Shown in pieces: positions 1 to 5,616 of a DNA stretch of 7,476 bases. The notes under the pieces were generated by a model. That model searched no databases. It saw only the letters and a list, made by a program, of their open reading frames with translations, and had not been told where the DNA came from. The DNA lies in contig CAKSEM010000068.1 of the NCBI GenBank assembly GCA_934446485.1, positions 1 to 7,476 on the forward strand, read 5' to 3'. The translations under genes were made by a program, and so were the position numbers. Numbering within the stretch: position 1 is the stretch's first letter; every line of letters begins with the position of its first letter. Source of the stretch: an uncultured Eubacteriales bacterium (lineage in GTDB: Bacteria > Bacillota > Clostridia > Oscillospirales > CAG-272).

Positions 1-2129
1 AAGAGGCGCTGCCGGAGCTTGCACGGCTCTACCTCAGGATGAAGTCCGACGGCACGTATTCAAAACGAGCTTTTCTGCGTGCCGCGGCGTGTGAACTTGA
101 GGGCTTCTATGTGCCGTCGCTTTATCGCATTGACTACAATGATGACGGAACCGTTGCGGGGATCACTCCGGAGGACGGTGTGCCGCCGCGCGTTACAAAA
201 CGGGTCATTGAAGATGTGGACCGCGCATACGTCCCTCTCGACCCCGTGATGCCGTATATTGAAACTGTTCACGACCGTGTTACACTTGAGGTGTTTCGCG
301 GCTGTATACGCGGCTGCCGCTTCTGCCAGGCCGGATTTATTTGCCGACCCGTGCGCGAAAAGTCTCCCGAAACGCTCACTGCACAGGCAAAGCTCCTGTG
401 CGAGCGGACCGGGTACGATGAGATATCGCTCTCATCACTTTCCATCAGCGACTACTCAAAGATCGGAACCCTGACGGATGAGTTGCTTGAATGGACCGAC
501 GATGAACGCATAAACTTATCTCTCCCGTCACTGCGTGCCGATACATTCACGAAGGAGCTGATGGACAAGATATCCTCCGTTCGATCCAGCGCCGTCACAT
601 TTGCACCCGAGGCCGGATCTCAGCGCCTGCGCGATGTTATAAACAAGAACGTCACCGAGGAGGAGATACTCCGCGCTGCCGCCGTGGCTTACGGCGCGGG
701 CAAGAGCCGCGTGAAGCTCTACTTCATGAACGGACTGCCGTATGAGACCGATGAGGATGTGATAGGTATATCCGAGATTGCGCACCATGTCGTTGACGAA
801 TATTACAAGAATCCCGACCGCAATCGGCGGCAGCAGCCGCAGGTCACATTGAGCGTTGCCTGCTTTATTCCGAAGCCGCACACACCGTTCCAGTGGGAGG
901 GGCAGAACACGTTTGACGAGCTTGAACGCAAGCAGAAGCTGCTCTCCGAGCACATTCGCGACCGAAAAGTCAGATATAACTATCACGACGCGCGTGTATC
1001 GCACCTTGAGGCGGTTTTTGCACGCGGAGACCGACGTCTCGCTCCCGCACTTGAGCTTGCCGTCAGACGCGGCATACGTTTCGATTCATGGGAGGAATTC
1101 TTCGATCTTGACCGATGGCTCGGGATTTTCGCGGAGTGCGGCATAGATCCGTCATTCTATGCAAACCGCACGATTCCTGATGACGAGATACTTCCGTGGG
1201 ACATGATCGACTGCGGCGTTACGAAAGAATTCTTTCTGCGTGAACGACACCGCGCCGCAAAGGCGGCAACGACGCCGTCGTGCCGTGAGGTGTGCTCCGG
1301 CTGCGGTGTGAACCGACTTGTGGAGCCGAAGTTTTGCCGTTGGTGCCCCGGACACCCGGGCGGAGGCGAGATCGAGTCTATCACCGGCGGAGAGCATGAG
1401 CATTTGACCGGCGAGGCGCTCCTGCGCGAGCGTCAGAGGACGAATCCGAAGCCCGTGCGTGCTGTGCGCGTCAGATTTGCAAAGCGTGAGCCGATGCTCT
1501 ATATTTCACATCTTGATATGACAAAATCCATCATGCGTGCGGTGGTGAAGTCACATCTTCCGTTATGGTATTCGGAGGGATACAATCCGATCCCGCATCT
1601 GGTGTTTTCTCCGCCGCTTTCGGTCGGCTGCGGCGGTGAGCACGAGGTCCTTGATTTTAAGATCATATCCGATGTTTCGGACGGAGAGATCCTCTCGCGT
1701 CTCAGAGCTGCGATGCCGGACGGTATCGATGTATCCGAGGTCTATACACAAAAGGACCGCCTCCGTGATATCGCCTTTGCTGAATACGACATAGAGTTCC
1801 GCCATGTGTGCCTGAGTGAAAGTGACGGCGCAGACCTCGTCGGCACCGTGAGAGATATGTTTGCCGTTCCCGTCGTACTGATGAAACGTTCCAAACGCGG
1901 AGAGCGCGAGGTCGATATATCGCCGCTCGTAAAGAGCATATCCGCCTTGCACGAGGGAGATTTGCTGACGGTCAGGACTTTGATCAGCGCATCGGGCGAA
2001 AATTATCTGAATCCCGAGTATGTTGCGCGCGCCGTGTCCGACCGTTACGGTCTTACGGGTGACGGCATATACCACGTGATTCGCCGCCGCAGGCTGCTGC
2101 TCGACGATGCGGAGAGCGACTTCAGATAA
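1..2129 (+). CDS. Radical SAM protein fused to DUF2344 domain (TIGR03960/TIGR03936 type), 5'-truncated
   Basis: The reading frame is open from base 3 to the TAA at 2127-2129, so the gene starts before the window and about 708 residues are visible. The in-frame ATG at 39 is internal: the residues before it (EALPELARLYLR) and after it read as continuous family sequence. The radical SAM cysteine motif CIRGCRFCQAG is at 303-335; its three cysteines should hold a 4Fe-4S cluster that cleaves S-adenosylmethionine. TFAPEAGS and KLYFMNGLPYET farther on are typical of the barrel. A cysteine-rich linker (C..VCSGCG, then FCRWC) lies near 1279-1347. From about 1456 (VRVRFAKREPMLYISHLDM) to the end is the DUF2344 domain. 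The substrate of this fusion family is not known to me. In many Firmicutes the gene sits near RNase G and ribosomal protein L21/L27 genes; here convergent DUF4363/DUF421 genes follow instead. The family call is firm; the function is open. Confidence 0.9.
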   Translation, partial: EALPELARLYLRMKSDGTYSKRAFLRAAACELEGFYVPSLYRIDYNDDGTVAGITPEDGVPPRVTKRVIEDVDRAYVPLDPVMPYIETVHDRVTLEVFRGCIRGCRFCQAGFICRPVREKSPETLTAQAKLLCERTGYDEISLSSLSISDYSKIGTLTDELLEWTDDERINLSLPSLRADTFTKELMDKISSVRSSAVTFAPEAGSQRLRDVINKNVTEEEILRAAAVAYGAGKSRVKLYFMNGLPYETDEDVIGISEIAHHVVDEYYKNPDRNRRQQPQVTLSVACFIPKPHTPFQWEGQNTFDELERKQKLLSEHIRDRKVRYNYHDARVSHLEAVFARGDRRLAPALELAVRRGIRFDSWEEFFDLDRWLGIFAECGIDPSFYANRTIPDDEILPWDMIDCGVTKEFFLRERHRAAKAATTPSCREVCSGCGVNRLVEPKFCRWCPGHPGGGEIESITGGEHEHLTGEALLRERQRTNPKPVRAVRVRFAKREPMLYISHLDMTKSIMRAVVKSHLPLWYSEGYNPIPHLVFSPPLSVGCGGEHEVLDFKIISDVSDGEILSRLRAAMPDGIDVSEVYTQKDRLRDIAFAEYDIEFRHVCLSESDGADLVGTVRDMFAVPVVLMKRSKRGEREVDISPLVKSISALHEGDLLTVRTLISASGENYLNPEYVARAVSDRYGLTGDGIYHVIRRRRLLLDDAESDFR

Positions 2130-2132
2130 AAG

Positions 2133-2519
2133 CTATACGATCCCGTCGGGCGAGAAATGCTCCGAGCTTTCAAGCAGCCGAAGCCGCTCCTTCAGAATAC
2201 TGAGCGCATCCGCGTAATTTCCGACGTCCTCCGCTGCAACGGAGGCCTCGAGCGAGCGAAGCGAAAGGTCTATCTCATCAAGCTCACGGTGACTTATGCT
2301 GAGAGACAGTGTAAAACGTTTGCGTTCCCAAATTTCTCTGATCTCCGAGAGCACTCCTGCGATCCTGCCGGAGTGCTCTTCTTCGTTTGTATATGTGTCG
2401 GGCAGAGTGTCCGAGCGCTCGAGCATGGATGACAGCGCCGAATGCGAGTTTATGCCTGCGAACACTACGAAACTCGTGATGAGCGCCAGCGCCACCAGAG
2501 CAGAGATGAATACCTTCAT
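2133..2519 (-). CDS. DUF4363 family membrane-anchored protein
   Basis: The protein has 128 residues. An N-terminal hydrophobic segment (about residues 4-22, VFISALVALALITSFVVFAG) has no lipobox cysteine, so it is probably a membrane anchor with the rest outside the membrane. The remainder is mostly charged and helical, with heptad-like leucine spacing (LSLSISHRELDEIDLSLRSLE and LSILKERLRLLE), suggesting a small helical bundle. Length, layout and its place directly after a DUF421 gene match DUF4363 proteins, which often accompany DUF421 in Clostridia. The start ATG at 2519 overlaps the DUF421 stop in an ATGA and has a GGAGG site at 2526-2530, 6 nt upstream, so translation is probably coupled. 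The stop lies 3 nt from the stop of the convergent radical SAM gene. No biochemical role is known to me. The family call rests on form and neighbourhood. Confidence 0.75.
   Translation of the reverse strand: MKVFISALVALALITSFVVFAGINSHSALSSMLERSDTLPDTYTNEEEHSGRIAGVLSEIREIWERKRFTLSLSISHRELDEIDLSLRSLEASVAAEDVGNYADALSILKERLRLLESSEHFSPDGIV
2347..2388 (+). terminator. Possible intrinsic terminator hairpin for the radical SAM transcript
   Basis: A perfect 10-bp inverted repeat, AGAGCACTCC (2348-2357) and GGAGTGCTCT (2370-2379), encloses a 12-nt loop. On the plus strand a T-rich but interrupted tract (TCTTCGTTTGT) follows. The radical SAM gene ends at 2129 with no intergenic room, so its transcript must run into the DUF4363 gene, and this hairpin 218 nt downstream could stop it. 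It lies within DUF4363 codons. The loop is long and the T tract imperfect, so termination is only a suggestion. Confidence 0.3.
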
Positions 2520-3262
2520 TTTTTGCCTCCGTTTTTTCCTTCGGTATCGGTCTTACTGAGCGTCAACTGCCTTGACAGCTTCATCTTGTCCGACGGATCG
2601 GAAATATATACCGAAATGTCTCCGGCATCGTTTACCGTCATGAGAAACACATTCTCCTCGGCGGTATCCGCGAGCTCGAGTATCCGTGAGAGCCAGCGCC
2701 TGTCCTTTGAGGCTGCCTCAAGCTCTTCATCGCTCACGCAGCCGTCGGATATCACCTGATGTGCAATACCGCGCTCGGTCACCTTAAAGCCGAGCGCGGT
2801 CGGCGTGAGCGGAGACGAGTCCGCCTTCGGCAGAACGGACAGCTTGCCGTTCTCCTCGAGAAAGGCGTACTCAACATCCGAAATATCGAACACCCCCTTG
2901 AGCCGCAATTCTCCGAGCAGCTCCTCGATATCGAGTCGGTTGCCTGCAAGAGCTTCCGGCAGCAGCTTTCCTCGGCGGATTATGATCGTCGGCTTTCCGC
3001 TGAAGATGTTGCGGAAGGTGCGGCTCTTCGTCTGCGCGAAGGAGAATACTATCTCGAGCGACAGCAGGAGCACTATCGGTATGGCCGAATGAAGCATCGG
3101 GATATTCTTGTCGGTGATGGGAAAGACGGCAAGCTCGGAAAGCATGAAGGTTACGACAAGCTCTGATATCTGCAGCTCTCCTATCTGCCGCTTCCCGGTG
3201 AGTCGGATCGCCGCGACCAATATGAGATATATGATGAGTGTGCGAATAAACAGCGTTATCAA
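2516..3262 (-). CDS. DUF421 (YetF-like) membrane protein, TTG start
   Basis: The predicted protein has 248 residues. Hydrophobic segments lie at about residues 2-20, 32-50 and 58-75, followed by a soluble domain. Family signatures are visible: AIRLTGKRQIGELQISELVV near the N-terminus, then GKPTIIIRRGKLLPEALAGN and LLGELRLKGVFDISDVEYAFLEENGKLSVL, which is the YetF soluble fold. Relatives include Bacillus YetF and the DUF421 part of the spore protein 2Duf, linked to spore properties; the molecular function is unclear. The frame stays open upstream to an ATG at 3487, but that start would cross the divergent promoter and the tmk gene. The TTG at 3262 is preferred because it has AGGAGG at 3273-3278 with 10 nt spacing and puts the start exactly where DUF421 proteins begin (ITLFIRTLIIYLILV). 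The C-terminal tail is polar and lysine-rich. The downstream DUF4363 gene overlaps by 4 nt, making a two-gene operon. Confidence 0.87.
   Translation of the reverse strand: MITLFIRTLIIYLILVAAIRLTGKRQIGELQISELVVTFMLSELAVFPITDKNIPMLHSAIPIVLLLSLEIVFSFAQTKSRTFRNIFSGKPTIIIRRGKLLPEALAGNRLDIEELLGELRLKGVFDISDVEYAFLEENGKLSVLPKADSSPLTPTALGFKVTERGIAHQVISDGCVSDEELEAASKDRRWLSRILELADTAEENVFLMTVNDAGDISVYISDPSDKMKLSRQLTLSKTDTEGKNGGKK
2768..2800. repeat. Perfect 11-bp inverted repeat inside the DUF421 gene
   Basis: ACCGCGCTCGG (2768-2778) and CCGAGCGCGGT (2790-2800) are exact reverse complements separated by 11 nt. The stem is very GC-rich and would form a stable RNA hairpin on either strand. It encodes TALGFKVTERG in DUF421. 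No T run follows on either strand, so it does not look like an intrinsic terminator. Its function is unknown and it may be accidental. Confidence 0.6.
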
Positions 3263-3272
3263 AAGAGATTTG

Positions 3273-3278
3273 CCTCCT
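3273..3278 (-). promoter_or_regulatory. Ribosome binding site deciding the DUF421 TTG start
   Basis: On the minus strand this reads AGGAGG, a full Shine-Dalgarno match, 10 nt before the TTG at 3262. No ATG or GTG is placed suitably in the same frame near the expected N-terminus. This site is the main reason for choosing the rare TTG start. Confidence 0.75.
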
Positions 3279-3355
3279 GCCTGCCTCCGCGGACGGAAAA
3301 TATATTGATATACTTTCCCGAAATATCGGTCGGATATTCGCTGTCGGCGGGGGAC

Positions 3356-3384
3356 TTGCAATTTTTTGCGAGATGTGGTATAAT
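3356..3384 (+). promoter_or_regulatory. Sigma-A type promoter of the tmk-zur-znuACB operon
   Basis: The -35 element TTGCAA (3356-3361) matches TTGACA in four of six positions. The -10 element TATAAT (3379-3384) is a perfect consensus, and the spacer is 17 bp. TG at 3376-3377 one base before the -10 makes it an extended -10 promoter. The predicted start of transcription is near 3391, giving a leader of about 38 nt. It is the only good promoter I see for the six-gene plus-strand operon. Confidence 0.82.
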
Positions 3385-3389
3385 AAATA

Positions 3390-3410
3390 TGAAAATGATA
3401 ATCATTATTG
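3390..3410 (+). promoter_or_regulatory. Fur/Zur-type operator overlapping the transcription start
   Basis: Bases 3391-3409, GAAAATGATAATCATTATT, match the classic 19-bp Fur box GATAATGATAATCATTATC at 17 of 19 positions. Seen as 7-1-7 motifs (TGATAATNATTATCA), there are two overlapping copies offset by 6 bp: 3390-3404 and 3396-3410, each with two mismatches in the fourteen defined positions. This is the arrangement bound by two Fur-family dimers. Its position, starting at the predicted +1 just after the -10, would let a bound repressor block initiation. The likely ligand is the Fur-family protein encoded at 4112-4525 in the same operon, which implies autoregulation. Whether the metal is iron or zinc cannot be read from the box. 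Confidence 0.85.
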
Positions 3411-3428
3411 ATTTGTGAGGGCGTTAAC

Positions 3429-4115
3429 ATGGGGAAAGGCAAACTGATCGTGATAGAGGGAGCGTGCGACGGCATAGGAAAGTCCACGCAGTACCGTATG
3501 CTTAGGGACAGCCTAATATCGGACGGGTATACCGTGACAGGACACCACTTTCCGTCGTACGGTGCGGCACAGGCGGCGCCTGTCGAAGCGTACCTGCGCG
3601 GTGATTACGGCAGTGTAGGTTCGCTCTCGCCGTACTTTATTAACTCACTGTATGCAGTTGATCGCGCCGTTACTTGGCAGATGCACCTCGGAAAGCGATA
3701 CGATGCCGGCGATGTGATCCTGCTCGACCGATATACGACGTCGAGCCTCATATATCAGTCGTCACAGATTGCAGATACCGCAAAGCGTGATGAGTTCATC
3801 CGTTATGCGGAGGAGCTCGAGTACGAAAAACTCGGCATCGGACGACCGGATGTCGTTGTGTTTCTGTGGGCGCCGTATGACGCTGCGGCGGCTCTGCGTG
3901 CGGAGAGAGAGTCGAACGACGGGATAGAATGCGACCTGCATGAGCGTGATGAAGAATATATGCGTGCAGTTTACGGCAATGCCTGCGAGCTGTCGGAGAC
4001 GCTCGGATGGCGCCGAGTCTGCTGTACGCGCAGTGACGGGACTATGCGCACACGCGAGGAGATACACGCCGATGTGCTTGCGGCAGTGCGGTTCGGGGAG
4101 GCGAAGACGAAATGA
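3429..4115 (+). CDS. tmk: dTMP kinase (thymidylate kinase)
   Basis: This cytoplasmic enzyme of 228 residues phosphorylates dTMP to dTDP with ATP, a step needed for dTTP and DNA synthesis. The P-loop is GACDGIGKSTQ at residues 11-21, with lysine 18. HHFPSYG (39-45) and SPYFINSLYAVDRA (67-80) belong to the dTMP side of the active site, and LLDRYTTSSLIYQ (98-110) is the DRYxxS motif. The ESNDG segment at about 161-165 lies in the lid region. Compared with the common EGxDGxGKxT pattern the P-loop has one extra residue; I recall this as usual for a clostridial clade with the same SPYFINSLYAVDRAVTW stretch. The ATG at 3429 is chosen over the TTG at 3408 because TGAGG (3416-3420) sits 8 nt before it, and the TTG lies inside the operator. 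It is the first gene after a Fur-type operator and overlaps the next gene by an ATGA. Confidence 0.92.
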   Translation: MGKGKLIVIEGACDGIGKSTQYRMLRDSLISDGYTVTGHHFPSYGAAQAAPVEAYLRGDYGSVGSLSPYFINSLYAVDRAVTWQMHLGKRYDAGDVILLDRYTTSSLIYQSSQIADTAKRDEFIRYAEELEYEKLGIGRPDVVVFLWAPYDAAAALRAERESNDGIECDLHERDEEYMRAVYGNACELSETLGWRRVCCTRSDGTMRTREEIHADVLAAVRFGEAKTK

Positions 4116-4525
4116 TTACCTACAAAACGCGACAGCGTGAAGCGATAATGCAGCTTTTCACGGAGCATCCCGATGTCTGCTACACAGCGCGTGAGATAAT
4201 AGAGCGCGGCGAAGTGGATGCGGGGCAGGCAACGGTTTACAGAACGCTCGCTGCGCTGACGGCTGAGAACAAGCTGCGCCGATTTTCGTCGGGGACGGGA
4301 GCTGACTGCTATCGGCTTGCATGTAAGACGCCGACGGACGGTCACGTGCACGCAGTCTGCCTCGTATGCGGGGATATCATCCACGCCGACGGACACTTTC
4401 TCGACGAAGCGTCGTACAGCCTCCTTGAGGGATACGGTTTCAGAATCGATCCGTCGAGAACGGTGATCTACGGCACGTGTCGCGAATGCTCGCGGGCGCT
4501 CGGAGGGACGGAGAATGAAGAATGA
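4112..4525 (+). CDS. zur: Fur-family metalloregulator, probably zinc-responsive (Zur)
   Basis: The protein has 137 residues, a normal size for the family. Residues 1-57 form the winged-helix DNA-binding domain, with the recognition helix around DAGQATVYRTLAAL (36-49). The C-terminal part carries GHVHAVCLVCGDIIHAD (77-93) and CREC (123-126): the two CxxC pairs (C83/C86 and C123/C126) should hold the structural zinc, and H78, H80 and H91 are candidates for regulatory metal binding. C65 in ADCYRL may correspond to the cysteine ligand of Zur sensory sites, which together with the znu genes favours Zur over Fur or PerR. The start overlaps the tmk stop (ATGA) and has GGGGAGG at 4095-4101. It probably represses its own operon through the box at 3390-3410. 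That box looks more Fur-like, so iron or manganese sensing remains possible. The family is certain, the metal is inferred. Confidence 0.88.
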   Translation: MITYKTRQREAIMQLFTEHPDVCYTAREIIERGEVDAGQATVYRTLAALTAENKLRRFSSGTGADCYRLACKTPTDGHVHAVCLVCGDIIHADGHFLDEASYSLLEGYGFRIDPSRTVIYGTCRECSRALGGTENEE

Positions 4526-5579
4526 TGTATCCGTGCGTTGTGGGCGGTACGCACTGCGTGTCGGCAGAGTACGGCGCCGTGCTTTGATCTGCCGCACGGC
4601 AGGGCGAATTGCGGCAGCGATCATATCACTGATCCTCATGCTGATGCCGCTCGTCGGATGCGCCGCGCGAACGGGCGGCGCATCCGAGACGGAGATAAGC
4701 ATAGTTGCAACTATCTTTCCGCCGTACGATTTTGCGCGAGCGGTTGCCGGCGGCACAGACGGAAAGGTGGATATCCGGATGCTCCTGCCGCCGGGGAGCG
4801 AAAGCCACGATTACGAACCGACCGTGGCTGATATTGCCGAGATCGCGGAGTGCGACCTGTTCATATGCGTGGGAGGCGAGACCGATCGTTGGGTCGACGG
4901 AGTTATGGATGCCGTCGGGCACAGCGTAAGAATGCTACGCCTGACCGATATGACTGAACTGCTCGCGGAGGACGACTCGGGCATAGTTGACGGTATGCAT
5001 GGGCATGAGCATGACGACGGCGACGGGCACGGTGACGGTGCGGAAGCGGATGAACATGTCTGGACGTCTCCGGCGATCGCAGCACATATAACATCGGTGA
5101 TATGTGACGCGATGTGCGACATTGCGCCGCAGTACGCGGATTCCTTTCGCACATCCGCCGAAGCATATATGACACGGCTCCGCGATATCGACTGCCGGCT
5201 CGTTGCGGCGGCGCGTGACGGCGGCACGCTGATCTTTGCCGACCGTTTCCCGTTCAGATACCTGACGCACGAGCTGGGGCTCGACTATCGCGCTGCATTT
5301 GCGGGGTGCTCGTCGGATTCGGAACCGTCGCTGACGGCGATATACAGGCTCTCCGAGGAGGCGCGAGAAACGGGAGCACGTGTGATACTCAAGGGGGAGT
5401 TCGCCGATCCCGCTGCGGCGGGGCTCATAGCCGATGCCTGCGGTGCGCACGTGATGACGCTACACTCGTGTCACAACGTTACGCGAGAGGACTTTGAGTC
5501 GGGTGTGACATATGCGCAGCTCATGGAAGAAAACCTTGAGGTTATCCGTATCGCGCTCGGACTCGATGCCGCGCTGTGA
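4515..5579 (+). CDS. znuA: Metal ABC transporter substrate-binding lipoprotein (ZnuA/AdcA-like)
   Basis: The protein has 354 residues and belongs to the cluster A-I metal-binding proteins (ZnuA/TroA family). It should capture zinc outside the membrane and pass it to the permease. A long Arg-rich leader is followed by a hydrophobic stretch and the lipobox LVGC, with lipidated cysteine 49. TIFPPYDFARAVAG starts the N-terminal lobe. H98 in ESHDYEPT and H181 in DEHVWTSP are two usual metal ligands; between them is an acidic His-rich loop (about 160-181) typical of zinc rather than manganese proteins. At the third ligand site the sequence reads FADRFPFRYL (241-250) instead of a His motif, and at the fourth LHSCHN (316-321) has His where Asp or Glu is usual. 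The start overlaps the regulator gene by 11 nt and has GGAGGG at 4502-4507. The 48-residue leader is longer than usual, but no better-supported start is visible. Confidence 0.9.
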   Translation: MKNDVSVRCGRYALRVGRVRRRALICRTAGRIAAAIISLILMLMPLVGCAARTGGASETEISIVATIFPPYDFARAVAGGTDGKVDIRMLLPPGSESHDYEPTVADIAEIAECDLFICVGGETDRWVDGVMDAVGHSVRMLRLTDMTELLAEDDSGIVDGMHGHEHDDGDGHGDGAEADEHVWTSPAIAAHITSVICDAMCDIAPQYADSFRTSAEAYMTRLRDIDCRLVAAARDGGTLIFADRFPFRYLTHELGLDYRAAFAGCSSDSEPSLTAIYRLSEEARETGARVILKGEFADPAAAGLIADACGAHVMTLHSCHNVTREDFESGVTYAQLMEENLEVIRIALGLDAAL

Positions 5580-5616
5580 CGGCGCTGTGATACTTGTATA
5601 AGGACGGTATAAACAA

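Noticed and set aside
528..1004. 158-codon minus-strand open frame, and the 171-codon one at 4935-5450
   Set aside because: Both are shadows of well-identified genes, with no recognisable motifs and no suitable ribosome binding sites seen.
3319..3340. Imperfect hairpin AATATC-ggtcg-GATATT with flanking CG pairs, in the divergent region
   Set aside because: The core stem is only 6 bp plus two pairs across a bulge and has no T tract; it may be a leader hairpin of DUF421 but there is no other support.
3322..3361. Minus-strand promoter for DUF421 using the palindromic TTGCAA as -35
   Set aside because: At 16-18 bp spacing the best -10 matches are only three of six positions (for example AATATC), too weak to call; the real promoter was not located.
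3408..3428. TTG start for tmk seven codons upstream
   Set aside because: It lies within the Fur-type operator and lacks a Shine-Dalgarno site; the ATG at 3429 has both the site and the expected N-terminus.
3263..3487. N-terminal extension of the DUF421 frame to an ATG at 3487 on the minus strand
   Set aside because: It would run across the divergent promoter, the operator and the tmk start, and adds 75 residues unlike any DUF421 N-terminus. The TTG at 3262 with AGGAGG fits better.
4701..4714. 14-bp perfect palindrome ATAGTTGCAACTAT
   Set aside because: It lies inside znuA codons (SIVATI), does not match a known operator, and could easily arise by chance.
3971..4756. 261-codon open frame on the minus strand
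   Set aside because: It is antisense to tmk, the regulator and znuA, all of which are clearly recognised; the translation is Arg-rich and resembles no family.
5580..5616. Possible internal promoter in the znuA-znuC gap (TTGTAT, GGTATAAAC)
   Set aside because: The elements are too close together to form a -35/-10 pair, and no operator-like sequence is present.
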